Assembly: GCA_964417725.1 (NCBI GenBank)
Contig: CAYQIV010000004.1
Coordinates: 1 to 64,000, forward strand
Direction: 5' to 3'
Origin: SHZI01 sp964417725
Lineage (GTDB): Bacteria; Pseudomonadota; Gammaproteobacteria; Steroidobacterales; GCA-2729495
Length of the DNA stretch: 64,000 bases
This document shows positions 19,201-27,925 of this stretch, in pieces. The notes under the pieces are model-generated. The model was not told the DNA's origin. It was given only the letters and a program-made list of their open reading frames with translations, and ran no database searches. The position numbers were made by a program, and so were the translations under genes. Each line of letters begins with the position of its first letter. Positions within the stretch are counted from its first letter, which is position 1.

Positions 19201-20092
19201 GCCGGCCGACCCGCGCGACATCCCCTCCATGCGCATCAACATCCTCGACTTCGCCCTCGGCGCGATGCGCTTCGGACGCCTGTCAGCCGAAGTGATCCAG
19301 CGCGGTGACGGCATTTTCGTCGAGCCGCTCGAGACCCGGTCGCCGGCATTCAGCCTGTCCGGCAGCGCCCTCTGGGTGGTGGCCGGTGGCGATCCCGATG
19401 CACAGCGCAGCGAACTGCGGCTGGCCCTCCAATCGAGCGACATCCGTTCGGCATTGCTGGCACTGGCCTACGATCCTGTATTGAGCGGCCGTGCGGCGCA
19501 ACTCGATGCTGACCTGCACTGGCCGGGTGGCCTGGCAGGTGATTTTCTCGAGCGCGCCAGTGGCCGTGTCGCGGTTATGATGGAGGGCGGTCAGGTGCTG
19601 GCAGTGGAGCCCGGTGGCGGCCGGTTGCTGGGTCTGCTCAGCATCACGGCACTGCCGCGGCGTCTGGGCATGGATTTCCGCGACGTGCTCGACAAAGGCC
19701 TGGCCTTCGACCGCGTGCAGGGCGACTTCCGCTTCGACAAAGGGTCGGCATTGACCTGCAACCTCGGTCTCGAGGGCCCGGTTGCAGCGCTTGGTGTCGT
19801 CGGCAGGACGGGTTTCCGCGAGCGCGAATATGACCAGCTCGTCGTTGCGCGTTCCAATGTCTCGGACGTGCTGGCGATCGGTGGCACGGTCGTCGGAGGG
19901 CCTGTGGTCGGTGGGGCGGCGTTCCTCATCGGTCAGTTGTTCCGCAAGCCGTTGGGGGCGCTCGGCGAGAACTATTACCGTATTTCCGGGTCATGGGAAG
20001 ACCCGGAAGTCCGGCGTCTGCAGCGGGCGGATGTCGATACAACGCCGTTCCGCGACTGCGAACGATATTTTTCCGAAGTGGTGAACGAATGA
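16208..20092 (+). CDS. yhdP: YhdP, AsmA-like inter-membrane phospholipid transport protein
   Basis: Very long (1294 aa) AsmA/TamB-like protein with one N-terminal TM helix (about residues 15-40) and a large periplasmic part of repeating beta-groove (DUF3971/AsmA-2) modules. E. coli YhdP, with TamB and YdbH, carries phospholipid to the outer membrane. The C-terminal region GDFRFDKGSALTCNLGLEGPVAALGVVGRTGF is characteristic. Start ATG 16208 is preceded by GGGAG. rng-yhdP-nit-tldD matches the enteric order apart from the extra nit gene. Confidence 0.93.
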   Translation: MRPPVTLRRWLGRLAAVVSALLITMAVIVGLARLLLPLAADYQDDIRHLAGQATGLRIEFGRMGASWPLAGPELRLYDVRAATADGQPVLAAAELVVGINLAQALWNRQLLPGRLGISGLSVTLERRAEGDYINGVPIAELWPRREPAALPRMTIDLAAIRVRLADARRFVPQVMFTIETLQVGLSPETVRVDGRLLPEGSLARTVGISGSVPSTLLAAQPRVTAEARWVLNVDARGASPGEWWSLLRGEPGILAGGLGDLVFQVEFAGMHPRVLAASADLKNLRLVQADGMETTYRRLGGRVEWSATTDGWKAALGDLTVQQDARVSPAMRAALTYERQAGADGGALLKLDAPLLQLTELYPAIRAVLALGTPPLIVPESVRGEYRGLSLTLSHDGKTFGLIEGAAQLRDAGVMLAPTSTQPAMGVNGISGEVRFEAGGGQLDLDSRNTVVRLPRIFRADVGASTARGTLIWQVLARGYRLTTTNLEVVSGEAGSDWRIQIDWPAEGSPLLDISARIRAIPAKQALEYLPLQKFGRGVVSWLDRAIVAGQVPEARLLWKGPLAGTPYADGGGRFRVDLDISDGILDYAPGWPRVEVATAQLVIDRGELYSSENRGRIGGVFFEDAEVRIPNLSRNAELVVRESGDVPLARLLTFLRQTPVMRGSGPLLQSLTARGSGATQLFLRLPLADPDRYRLEGRLMLENGSLGLGEADLEVNALNGELVLENTRLSARDIEGSFLDEPVTIALQPATLGEDRRAHVAWITGRTPAAKLAAAFAIPFADQLGGRVGWQAMVRFPGPTSTQPPGMRIESDLLDLTSTIAPPLAKVSGVAEPLELELTWPDRSVMNLNGKLQRGIAMAIRLERQSGSGWRLARGVVRGGGGAASLPVDDGLSITGAFPALRLEDWLPGREGEGDVGATPLRRVDLDIGTLQVLGRPLEDVEIDAERDGALWRARVGGPAAEGAIEASLAAGRVSVSVDMLRLWLPDMPADEGDQAAPADPRDIPSMRINILDFALGAMRFGRLSAEVIQRGDGIFVEPLETRSPAFSLSGSALWVVAGGDPDAQRSELRLALQSSDIRSALLALAYDPVLSGRAAQLDADLHWPGGLAGDFLERASGRVAVMMEGGQVLAVEPGGGRLLGLLSITALPRRLGMDFRDVLDKGLAFDRVQGDFRFDKGSALTCNLGLEGPVAALGVVGRTGFREREYDQLVVARSNVSDVLAIGGTVVGGPVVGGAAFLIGQLFRKPLGALGENYYRISGSWEDPEVRRLQRADVDTTPFRDCERYFSEVVNE

Positions 20093-20931
20093 AGACGATC
20101 CGGCTTGCGGCGATACAGATGAACTCGGGCGACGACGTCGCAACCAACCTGACGCGCGCGCGCCGCGCCCTGCGCTCCGCGGCAGCGGATGGCGCCACGC
20201 TGGCCGTGTTGCCGGAAAATTTCGCGCTCATGGCACGCCGGGACGCCGAGCGCGTCGCCGTGACCGAAGACGATGGTCACGGGATGCTGCAGGATTTCCT
20301 CGCCAACGAGGCCGCGCGCTGCGGCATGTGGCTCGTGGGTGGCACCATCCCCCTGCGCAGCGGTGACCCGAAGCGGCCCTATGCGGCCTGCCTGGTCCAT
20401 GACCCGGGCGGGAAGCGTGTCGGTCGCTATGACAAGCTGCACCTCTTCGACGTCCGCGTCCCTGAAAGCGAAGAGTCTTACTGCGAGTCGAAAAGCACGA
20501 TGCCGGGGGCAAGGCCGCTGGTGGTCCGCACGCCCTGGGGAAATCTCGGCATCGCGGTGTGCTATGACCTGCGGTTCCCGGACCTGTTCCGCTGGATGTC
20601 GGCCAATGGCATGGATGTGCTGGCCCTGCCAGCCGCCTTCACCTACGACACGGGCGCTGCCCACTGGCAGGTCTTGTTGCGCGCCCGGGCCATCGAGAAT
20701 CTCTGCTACGTGGTGGCGGCGGCACAGACCGGCATGCACCCGGCCAAGCGCCAGACCTACGGCCATTCGATGGTCGTCGATCCCTGGGGCGGCGTGCTTG
20801 CTGACCGCGGCGCCCGGCCGGGTGTCGTCATGGCCGAGGTCGATACCGCGCGGCTGACGAAGCTCCGGCAACGTTTCCCGGTGCTCGACCATCGCCGCTT
20901 CAGGACTGCGCGGCTGCAACCGCTGGAGTGA
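20089..20931 (+). CDS. Carbon-nitrogen hydrolase, Nit1/omega-amidase-like
   Basis: Nitrilase-superfamily amidase of 280 aa. The triad is visible: Glu in VLPENFALM, Lys in YDKLHLFDV, Cys in GIAVCYDLRFPDLFR. The sequence is closest in style to Nit1/YbeM proteins, which hydrolyse deaminated glutathione in other organisms; the substrate here is inferred only from family. It overlaps both yhdP (4 bases) and tldD (4 bases), so it is co-translated with the yhdP-tldD string, a placement common in gammaproteobacteria. Confidence 0.92.
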   Translation: MKTIRLAAIQMNSGDDVATNLTRARRALRSAAADGATLAVLPENFALMARRDAERVAVTEDDGHGMLQDFLANEAARCGMWLVGGTIPLRSGDPKRPYAACLVHDPGGKRVGRYDKLHLFDVRVPESEESYCESKSTMPGARPLVVRTPWGNLGIAVCYDLRFPDLFRWMSANGMDVLALPAAFTYDTGAAHWQVLLRARAIENLCYVVAAAQTGMHPAKRQTYGHSMVVDPWGGVLADRGARPGVVMAEVDTARLTKLRQRFPVLDHRRFRTARLQPLE

Positions 20932-22385
20932 GCATGCGAAACAAGGATCAAGACCCCATGGCCATCGCCATGGCCACCTTGCTGGCGCCTGCCGGGATCG
21001 ACGAGGCGGCGCTTTCCCGGGCCATCTCGACCCTGATGCGCAAGGATGTCGACCATGCAGACCTGTATTTCCAGGTGTCGCGCCATGAGTCATGGACGCT
21101 CGAGGACGGCATCGTCAAGGAAGGCGCCTACAGCATCGAGCAGGGTGTCGGCGTGCGGGCGATCGCCGGAGAGAAGACCGGTTTTGCCTATTCGGACGAA
21201 GTGATCCTGCCGGCGCTGGCCGATGCCTGCCAGGCGGCCGGCAGCATTGCGCGGGCCGGTGGCAATCGCAGCGTGCAGGTCTGGCATGCGCGCCCGGGGC
21301 TCGGCCTCTACCCGCCCATGGATCCACTGCCGACACTGGATGACGAGGCGAAGGTGGCCCTGCTGCGGCGTATCGATGCCGACACCCGCGCCTGCGACCC
21401 CCGGGTCAAGCAGGTTGTTGCCAGCCTTGCCGGTGTCCACGAGGTCATCCTGGTCTGCGACAGCGATGGGTTGATGGCCGCGGACATCCGGCCGCTGGTG
21501 CGGCTCAACGTTTCGGTGATCGTCGAAGCCAACGGCAAGCGTGAGCAGGGCTACGCGGGTGGTGGCGGGCGGCATGGTTACGAACGCTTTCTGGATGAGG
21601 GGGTGGCCATCGGTTACGGGCGGGAAGCCGTGCGTCAGGCACTGGTCAACCTTGACGCCGTGGCCGCGCCTGCCGGCGAGATGGTGGTGGTGCTCGGTCC
21701 CGGCTGGCCTGGGGTATTGCTCCACGAAGCCATCGGCCATGGGCTCGAGGGTGATTTCAACCGCAAGGGCACCTCGGCATTCGCCGGCCGCATCGGCGAA
21801 CGGGTCGCTGCCGCGCAATGCACGGTGGTCGACGACGGCACACTGCCCGGTCGGCGTGGTTCGTTGAGTATCGATGACGAGGGCACGCCCGGCGGCCACA
21901 ACGTCCTCATCGAGAATGGCCGGCTGTGCGGTTACCTGCAGGATCGGCTGAATGCCAGACTGATGGGCGTGCCGCCGACCGGCAACGGCCGGCGCCAGTC
22001 ATTTGCGCATTTGCCCCTGCCGCGCATGACCAACACCTACATGCTGGCGGGCAGCCATGACCCCGGGGAGATCATCGGTTCGGTCTCGCGCGGCATCTAT
22101 GCGCGCAACTTCGGTGGTGGCCAGGTCGACATCACATCCGGCAAGTTTGTCTTCTCGGCCAGCGAGGCTTACCTGATCGAAAACGGTCGAACCACGGCAC
22201 CGATCCGTGGCGCGACCCTCATCGGCGACGGGCCGACCGCGCTGACCCGCGTGACGATGGTCGGCAATGACCTTGAACTCGATGGCGGCATCGGTGTGTG
22301 CGGCAAGGAGGGGCAGTCCGTTCCGGTCGGTGTCGGTCAGCCGACGCTGCGCATCGATGGCCTGACAGTCGGTGGTACGGGCTGA
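20928..22385 (+). CDS. tldD: Metalloprotease subunit TldD
   Basis: One half of the TldD/PmbA(TldE) heterodimeric peptidase that matures microcin B17-like peptides and degrades CcdA-like antitoxins. The zinc motif HEAIGHGLEGD (HExxxH type) is present, which identifies the catalytic TldD half. 485 aa from GTG 20928; ATG 20934 or 20958 are alternatives. It is separated from pmbA by one small membrane-protein gene. Confidence 0.94.
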   Translation: MSMRNKDQDPMAIAMATLLAPAGIDEAALSRAISTLMRKDVDHADLYFQVSRHESWTLEDGIVKEGAYSIEQGVGVRAIAGEKTGFAYSDEVILPALADACQAAGSIARAGGNRSVQVWHARPGLGLYPPMDPLPTLDDEAKVALLRRIDADTRACDPRVKQVVASLAGVHEVILVCDSDGLMAADIRPLVRLNVSVIVEANGKREQGYAGGGGRHGYERFLDEGVAIGYGREAVRQALVNLDAVAAPAGEMVVVLGPGWPGVLLHEAIGHGLEGDFNRKGTSAFAGRIGERVAAAQCTVVDDGTLPGRRGSLSIDDEGTPGGHNVLIENGRLCGYLQDRLNARLMGVPPTGNGRRQSFAHLPLPRMTNTYMLAGSHDPGEIIGSVSRGIYARNFGGGQVDITSGKFVFSASEAYLIENGRTTAPIRGATLIGDGPTALTRVTMVGNDLELDGGIGVCGKEGQSVPVGVGQPTLRIDGLTVGGTG

Positions 22386-22393
22386 GACCGGGC

Positions 22394-22573
22394 ATGGCGA
22401 TCTGGCTGTCGAAGCCGGTGTACATGCTGCTGCCGTATTTCTACGCGGCGGCAGGACTGGCCTTTCTTGCAGCGGCACGCTACCTCGATGACTGGTACTG
22501 GCCGGCCATCGGCACGGTGGCGGGTGTCGGCTGCCTCGCGGGCGCTGCGTGGACGTGGTGGCGACGGCATTGA
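22394..22573 (+). CDS. Small two-TM membrane protein, unknown
   Basis: 59-aa open frame starting MAIWLSKPVYMLLPYF, with two hydrophobic segments (about residues 10-25 and 33-52) and a basic end WWRRH, which predicts both termini on the cytoplasmic side. I do not recognise a family. It begins 8 bases after tldD and ends 18 bases before pmbA, so it is probably in the same transcript. Supported by position, a membrane-protein composition and the lack of another frame in the gap; not proven to be translated. Confidence 0.6.
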   Translation: MAIWLSKPVYMLLPYFYAAAGLAFLAAARYLDDWYWPAIGTVAGVGCLAGAAWTWWRRH

Positions 22574-22591
22574 TGTTGATTGGGTGCGGAG

Positions 22592-23941
22592 ATGGCAACG
22601 GCAATGGAAAAACGCAACGAGCCGCAGGTCGCTGACCTCGAGCAACTGGTGGCCGATACGCTGCGCCGTGCGCGCGAGGCCGGGGCCAGCGCTGCCGAAG
22701 CGGCGGCGAGCTTTGGCAGCGGATTCTCGGCCAACGTCCGCATGCGTGAGGTCGAATCGGTGCGCCACCAGCGCGACCAGGGGCTGTCCGTCACCGTGTG
22801 GCTGGGGCAACGGCGCGGCAGCGCCAGCACGTCCGACCTGCGTCCCGCTGCCCTGGCCGAGGCGGTGACCAAAGCCTGCGCACTGGCGCGCCATGCGGCC
22901 GAGGATCCCTGCGCGGGCCTGGCCGACCGCGAGCGACTGGCGACGGCCATCCCTGACCTCGACCTCGACCACCCGTGGGAAATCGACCCGCCTGGCGCGA
23001 TCGCAATCGCCACGGCCTGCGAGGCTGCGGCGCTGGCGGCCGACCGGCGTGTCGATAATTCAGAGGGTGCGGCCGTGTCCACCAGCCGGGGTTGTCGTGC
23101 ATACGGAAACTCCAACGGCTTCCTCGCCGGCTACCGCGAATCGGAGCACAGCATCTCCTGCGCCGTGCTGGCCAGTGAGGGTGGACAGATGGAGACCGAT
23201 TACGAGTACGACGTCGCACGCGACCCTTCCCTGCTCATGGCCGGTGAGGTGATTGGCCACGAAGCCGGTCGGCGCACGGCTGCCCGGCTGGGGGCGAGGA
23301 AGCTGTCGACGCGTCAGTCGCCGGTGCTGTTCCCGGCTCGCGTCGCACGCGGACTCATCGGCCACCTGCTCGGCGCGATCGGCGGCGGTGCGCTGTATCG
23401 CAAGGCTTCTTTCCTGGTCGACGCCATCGACAGCCCGGTCATGGCCCCGTGCGTCGATATCGATGAGCAGCCGCACCTGGCCAAGGGTCTGGCCAGCGCA
23501 CCCTACGACAACGAAGGTGTCGAGACCCGGGCGCGACGGCTGGTTGAGGCCGGTACGCTGCGCGGTTACCTTCTTGGCAGTTACTACGCGCGCAAGCTCG
23601 GCCTTGTCACCACCGGCAATGCTGGTGGTGCGCACAACATCATCGTTGCCGACACGGGAATCGACTGGGCCGGGCTGGTGCGTCGACTTGACCGCGGCCT
23701 GATCGTCGCCGACCTCATGGGCAGCGGCGTCAATGCCGTCACCGGCGACTATTCCCGCGGTGCCGCCGGGTTCTGGGTCGAGAATGGCGAGATCTGCCAT
23801 CCTGTTTCGGAGATCACCATTGCCGGTAACCTGCGGGACATGTACCGGGGGATCCTCGGTATCGGCACCGATGTCGACCGACGCGGCGGCGTGCAGTGTG
23901 GTTCGATTCTGGTCGAGCACATGACGATAGCCGGTAATTGA
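22592..23941 (+). CDS. pmbA: Metalloprotease subunit PmbA/TldE
   Basis: Non-catalytic partner of TldD in the TldD/TldE peptidase. 449 aa (E. coli 450). Recognised by the N-terminal REVESVRHQRDQGLSVTVWLGQRRGSAST, GVETRARRLVEAGTLRGYLLGSYYARKLGLVTTGNAGG and the C-terminal GNLRDMYRGILGIGTDVD; no HExxxH is present, as expected. ATG 22592 is preceded by GGTGCGGAG. Convergent with yihY; the intergenic region is essentially nil. Confidence 0.94.
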   Translation: MATAMEKRNEPQVADLEQLVADTLRRAREAGASAAEAAASFGSGFSANVRMREVESVRHQRDQGLSVTVWLGQRRGSASTSDLRPAALAEAVTKACALARHAAEDPCAGLADRERLATAIPDLDLDHPWEIDPPGAIAIATACEAAALAADRRVDNSEGAAVSTSRGCRAYGNSNGFLAGYRESEHSISCAVLASEGGQMETDYEYDVARDPSLLMAGEVIGHEAGRRTAARLGARKLSTRQSPVLFPARVARGLIGHLLGAIGGGALYRKASFLVDAIDSPVMAPCVDIDEQPHLAKGLASAPYDNEGVETRARRLVEAGTLRGYLLGSYYARKLGLVTTGNAGGAHNIIVADTGIDWAGLVRRLDRGLIVADLMGSGVNAVTGDYSRGAAGFWVENGEICHPVSEITIAGNLRDMYRGILGIGTDVDRRGGVQCGSILVEHMTIAGN

Positions 23942-25252
23942 TCAATCCGGGGGGTGGCCAGCGAGGTCGCCGAGGGTGTCCTCGCCAAGCGCCTCTGCGA
24001 TGCCTCGCCGGACGCGCGCCATGGTGGCCGACACCTCCGGCGGAATCGGGCCGCTGATTGCCACGTCACCGGTGCGTGGCTCGCGCACGGCATCGAGGAT
24101 TTCCGTCAGCCGGATATTGGCCGGATCGCGGTCCGGCAGCAGGCGTCCGTGTTCGTCGCGCGTCAGCAATCCGGTGGCTTCAAGCCGTGCGGCCACCGGT
24201 GTGAGGGCGGCGATGGGCGCGTCGATGAGCGCCGCCACCTCGTCGAGGTCGGGGTGCGGCGTGCCGTGCCTGAAGGCGTGTGCCGTGCGCCACATCAATG
24301 CCATGGCGAGGGTCTCGCGTTGCTGGCCACTGATGCCCAGCGGGCGATAACCGACGGGCAGGTACCCCGGATTCTGGGCGTAGAAAGCCACCTGGGCGCC
24401 GACCAGCAAGGTCAGCCAGCAGAAGTAGAGCCACAGCAGGGCGAATATCACCACGGCAAACGTCGCGTAGATGGTCAGCGTCTGGCTCGAGGACACCACG
24501 AACCGCGTGAAGAGCACGCCGGCAAGCGTCCAGAGCACGCCACCGACGGTGCCGCCGATCAGCGCCGGGCCGATGTTGACCCGGGTATTGGGCACGAACA
24601 CGTAGATCACCGTGAATGTCGTGCAGATCAGCAGCCACGGCGCGACCTGGCCCCAGAAACCGTACAGCAAGGCAATGGGTGCCCACGCCGTGACCTGCCG
24701 AAAAATTGATGTGTCGGCGAGCATGGTGATGAGGCCCAGCGCGGTGACCACCACCACCGGTCCGACCAGCAGCACCACGAGGTAATGGCTGATGCGCCTG
24801 GCGAGGGTGCGGGGGCGGTCGACGCGCCAGACGAAGTTGAAGCTGTCCTCGATACGGTCGGCCATCGAGATCGTCGTGATGAACAGCAGCACGAGGCCGA
24901 TGCCGGCCAGCACATTGCCTTGCGTGTTGTCGACGAAACCGATGATATTGGTTGTCAGTGTCGCGGCCTGCTCGCCCAGCGGCTCGAACAGTTGCATCAG
25001 GGCCGGTTCCATGCCGCGGTGGAAGCCGAAAGCCTTGAGCACCGAGAAACTGATGGCGATGATGGGCACCAGCGACAGAATGGTGACGAAAACCAGCCCG
25101 GTGGCGCGCAGCGTCAGGTGACCGGACGACAGGTCGCGGATGATCGCGCAGGAAAAACGCAGCGGGTCGAGCAGTGCACGCGACGGCCATGCCGCCGGCC
25201 GCCGCCAGAGCCGCTGCATGACCCGTTCCTGCCAGGAAGCTGATGATGCCAT
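23942..25252 (-). CDS. yihY: YihY/BrkB family inner-membrane protein with C-terminal winged-helix-like region
   Basis: 436-aa membrane protein of the YihY/BrkB (formerly misnamed RNase BN) family. The N-terminal ~320 residues carry six hydrophobic helices, including the family motif around ALLWLYFCWLTLLVGAQVAFYAQNP. The E. coli protein ends soon after this; here about 110 more residues follow (PHPDLDEVAALIDAPIAALTPVAARLEATGLLTRDEHGRLLPDRD) that read like a winged-helix DNA- or protein-binding domain. Function unknown. Confidence 0.88.
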   Translation of the reverse strand: MASSASWQERVMQRLWRRPAAWPSRALLDPLRFSCAIIRDLSSGHLTLRATGLVFVTILSLVPIIAISFSVLKAFGFHRGMEPALMQLFEPLGEQAATLTTNIIGFVDNTQGNVLAGIGLVLLFITTISMADRIEDSFNFVWRVDRPRTLARRISHYLVVLLVGPVVVVTALGLITMLADTSIFRQVTAWAPIALLYGFWGQVAPWLLICTTFTVIYVFVPNTRVNIGPALIGGTVGGVLWTLAGVLFTRFVVSSSQTLTIYATFAVVIFALLWLYFCWLTLLVGAQVAFYAQNPGYLPVGYRPLGISGQQRETLAMALMWRTAHAFRHGTPHPDLDEVAALIDAPIAALTPVAARLEATGLLTRDEHGRLLPDRDPANIRLTEILDAVREPRTGDVAISGPIPPEVSATMARVRRGIAEALGEDTLGDLAGHPPD

Positions 25253-25283
25253 CGTATCGCCCCCCTGCTGTCGCAGTCCGTCG

Positions 25284-26189
25284 TCAGGGGCCTGACAGGG
25301 CCGGGCCGGTCAGGAGGTCGAGGGCCTGCTGGTACTTTTCCGCAGTGCGCCGGATGATCTCCGCCGGCAGGTGTGGGCCCGGCGGGCGCTTGTCCCAGTC
25401 GAGGGTTTCCAGCCAGTCGCGCACGAACTGCTTGTCGAAGCTCGGTGGGCTGATGCCCGTACGATAGCCGTCTACCGGCCAGAAGCGTGACGAGTCGGGC
25501 GTCATCACCTCATCGATCAGATGCAGCGTGCCGGCCGCGTCCAGGCCGAACTCGAACTTGGTGTCGGCGATGATGATGCCGCGCTGGCGTGCGTGCTCGG
25601 CCCCACGGCGATAGATGCGGATGGCCAACTCGCGTACCCGTGCCGCCAGCGTCGGGCCGAGCAGCCCCTCGGCGGTGGCATAGTCGATGTTCTCGTCGTG
25701 TGCCCCGGCTTCGGCCTTGGTGGCCGGGGTGAAGATCGGTTCGGGCAAGGCCGCCGCCATCGGCAGGCCGGGTGGCAACGGGATGCCGCAGAGGCGGCCG
25801 TGAGCGGTGTAGTCCTTCCAGCCGGAGCCGATCAGATAGCCACGGACCACGGCCTCGATCGGCAGGGGCTTCAGGCGCTTGACGACCAGCGACCTCGATG
25901 CAAGCCCGTGCTGCCTTGCGTCGGCGGGCAGAACGGCCTCTGGTGGTCGACCGGTGAGGTGATTGGGCACGATATCGGCGGTATGCGCGAACCAGAAGGC
26001 GGAAAGTGCCGTCAGAATCCTGCCCTTGCCGGGGATCGGGTCTGGCAGGATCACGTCGAAAGCCGACAGCCGATCGGTGGTCACCAGCAGCAGATGCTCG
26101 TCGTCGATGGCGTAGAGGTCCCGGACCTTGCCCCGGCCGAGCAGTTCCAGGCCGGTGAGGTCTGACTGGTAGAGGACGTCGTCGGCCAT
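25284..26189 (-). CDS. purC: Phosphoribosylaminoimidazole-succinocarboxamide synthase
   Basis: SAICAR synthetase of de novo purine synthesis. 301 aa, the longer yeast-like/proteobacterial form. Motifs GRGKVRDLYAIDDEHLLLVTTDRLSAFDVILPDPIPGKG, LIGSGWKDYTAHGRLCG and IIADTKFEFGLD. Start 26189 is the Met before the conserved region; the frame stays open for 130 more codons upstream, running into the djlA region, without homology. A TAGAAT -10-like sequence (minus strand, 26226-26221) lies about 32 bases upstream; no good -35. Confidence 0.95.
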   Translation of the reverse strand: MADDVLYQSDLTGLELLGRGKVRDLYAIDDEHLLLVTTDRLSAFDVILPDPIPGKGRILTALSAFWFAHTADIVPNHLTGRPPEAVLPADARQHGLASRSLVVKRLKPLPIEAVVRGYLIGSGWKDYTAHGRLCGIPLPPGLPMAAALPEPIFTPATKAEAGAHDENIDYATAEGLLGPTLAARVRELAIRIYRRGAEHARQRGIIIADTKFEFGLDAAGTLHLIDEVMTPDSSRFWPVDGYRTGISPPSFDKQFVRDWLETLDWDKRPPGPHLPAEIIRRTAEKYQQALDLLTGPALSGP

Positions 26190-26297
26190 CGCGTCGTTTA
26201 TCCGGCTGGGCGGGGCGATTATTCTAGCAGTGGCCGTCGGGCGGTGAGCCGCGGCATGCATCCATGGCGATTTCGGAGTGGTGGTGGCAGCAGGGCG

Positions 26298-27104
26298 ATG
26301 AACTGGATTGGCAAGGCCACGGGAGGTGTGCTGGGTTTTTTTGCCGGTGGTCCGGTCGGTGCGTTGCTTGGCACCCTTATCGGCCATCAGTTCGACCGTG
26401 GAAGCGCGGAGGTGCGCGAGTCGGCACAGCGCCGCGACTGGCGCTGGCCGGAGGGCCATGCTGTCGACCATCGGCCGCTTTTCGTCGAAACGACCTTTGC
26501 TGCCATGGGATACCTGGCCAAGCGTGATGGAAGGGTATCGGAAGATGAAATCGATGCCGCCCGTCGCGTCATGGCGCATCTGGCGCTGTCACCGGATGAG
26601 ATGCGTCGTGCCATCGAGGCGTTCGGTACTGGCAAGCGGCCCGGCTTTCGGCCCGAGCCGCAGGTGGCCGTGCTGCGTGCTGCATGTCAGGGTCGATCCG
26701 ACTGGCTCAGGCGTTTCCTCGACGCGCAGCTCGAGTTCCTCGCCGCGCGGCCGGTCATCGCCGATGTCGAGCGACAGGCCGTGCTGCGCATGGCCGGGGC
26801 ACTGGGGATGGATGCGGCCGGACTCGCGCATGTCGATGGCCTGCTCCGGGCCCGCGGGGCCCGTCAGCGCGTCGGTGTGCCATCCGGGCCCACGCCGGCA
26901 CAGGCGCTGCACATCCTCGGTGTCGGCCCCGACGCCACCAACGATGAGGTCAAGCTCGCCTACCGTCGTTTGATGAATCGCCACCATCCGGACAAGCAGC
27001 AGGCGCGGGGGCTTTCATCTGCGGCGCTTGCCTTGGCCGAGGAAGAAACGCGGCGGATCCGGGCTGCGTTCGAGATCGTGCGTGCCGCGCGCGGCATGCG
27101 CTGA
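26298..27104 (+). CDS. djlA: DnaJ-like co-chaperone DjlA
   Basis: Membrane-anchored type III J-protein that stimulates DnaK. 268 aa. N-terminal glycine-rich TM segment (ATGGVLGFFAGGPVGALLGTLIGHQFDRG), a TerB-like helical domain (about 60-180), and a C-terminal J domain with the HPD motif in NRHHPDKQQ. ATG 26298 precedes the TM segment directly. Divergent from purC. Confidence 0.93.
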   Translation: MNWIGKATGGVLGFFAGGPVGALLGTLIGHQFDRGSAEVRESAQRRDWRWPEGHAVDHRPLFVETTFAAMGYLAKRDGRVSEDEIDAARRVMAHLALSPDEMRRAIEAFGTGKRPGFRPEPQVAVLRAACQGRSDWLRRFLDAQLEFLAARPVIADVERQAVLRMAGALGMDAAGLAHVDGLLRARGARQRVGVPSGPTPAQALHILGVGPDATNDEVKLAYRRLMNRHHPDKQQARGLSSAALALAEEETRRIRAAFEIVRAARGMR

Positions 27105-27184
27105 GCGGGGGCCGGACCGGGCGCATGCTATCCTCGCCGCCGCAGCCCGGCCGTGGCGGCCGGTTTGGAGGCAGCATCATCGTC

Positions 27185-27898
27185 ATGTCAGGCCAGTCCA
27201 GACCCGCATACCTGATTGCACCATCGATTCTCAGCGCGGACTTCTCCCGTCTCGGTGATGAAGTGGAGGCTGTGCTCGCTGCCGGCGCCGACATCATTCA
27301 CTTCGATGTCATGGACAACCACTATGTGCCGAACCTCACGGTCGGACCGCTGGTCTGTGCAGCGTTGAGACGGCGCGGGATCACCGCACCGATCGATGTG
27401 CATTTGATGGTCGAGCCGGTCGATGAACTGGCGCGGGCTTTTGCTGGTGCCGGGGCGAGCTGGATCAGCTTCCATCCCGAGGCCACCCGTCACGTCGACC
27501 GCACCATCGCGCTTGTCCGTGAACTGGGCTGTCGGCCGGGCCTGGCGCTCAACCCCGCCACTCCGCTGACCCCCCTCGACCACACGCTGGAATCACTCGA
27601 TTTCGTGCTGGTGATGTCGGTGAACCCCGGTTTTGGTGGCCAGCAGTTCATTCCCGGCAGCCTGGCCAAACTGCGGCGGATCCGCGAACGCATCGGTCAA
27701 TCGGGTCGCGAAATCCGCCTCGAGGTCGATGGTGGAATCAAGCCGGAGAATATCCGCAGCGTCGCCGAGGCCGGTGCCGACACCTTTGTCGCCGGGTCGG
27801 CGATTTTCTCCGCAACGGATTATCGCGTGATGATCCGGCGGCTGCGCCACGAACTGACCGCCGCCCAACCGGCAGGTGCCGCCCCGCCCGCAGGCTGA
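27185..27898 (+). CDS. rpe: Ribulose-phosphate 3-epimerase
   Basis: Interconverts ribulose-5-P and xylulose-5-P. 237 aa TIM barrel. Motifs IAPSILSADFSRLG, HFDVMDNHYVPNLT, VMSVNPGFGGQQFI and LEVDGGI with metal and catalytic residues in place. ATG 27185 is preceded by GGAGG (27166-27170) at long spacing; an upstream in-frame ATG (27125) lies within an extended -10-like element TGC-TATCCT (27126-27134) and is unlikely to be used. Confidence 0.94.
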   Translation: MSGQSRPAYLIAPSILSADFSRLGDEVEAVLAAGADIIHFDVMDNHYVPNLTVGPLVCAALRRRGITAPIDVHLMVEPVDELARAFAGAGASWISFHPEATRHVDRTIALVRELGCRPGLALNPATPLTPLDHTLESLDFVLVMSVNPGFGGQQFIPGSLAKLRRIRERIGQSGREIRLEVDGGIKPENIRSVAEAGADTFVAGSAIFSATDYRVMIRRLRHELTAAQPAGAAPPAG

Positions 27899-27925
27899 AG
27901 CGGTACCACCGGTGGGTGCCGGGCG

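Noticed and set aside
27125..27184. Alternative upstream start for rpe (ATG 27125)
   Set aside because: The extra 20 residues are Pro/Gly-rich, non-conserved and overlap an extended -10-like element; ATG 27185 fits the family.
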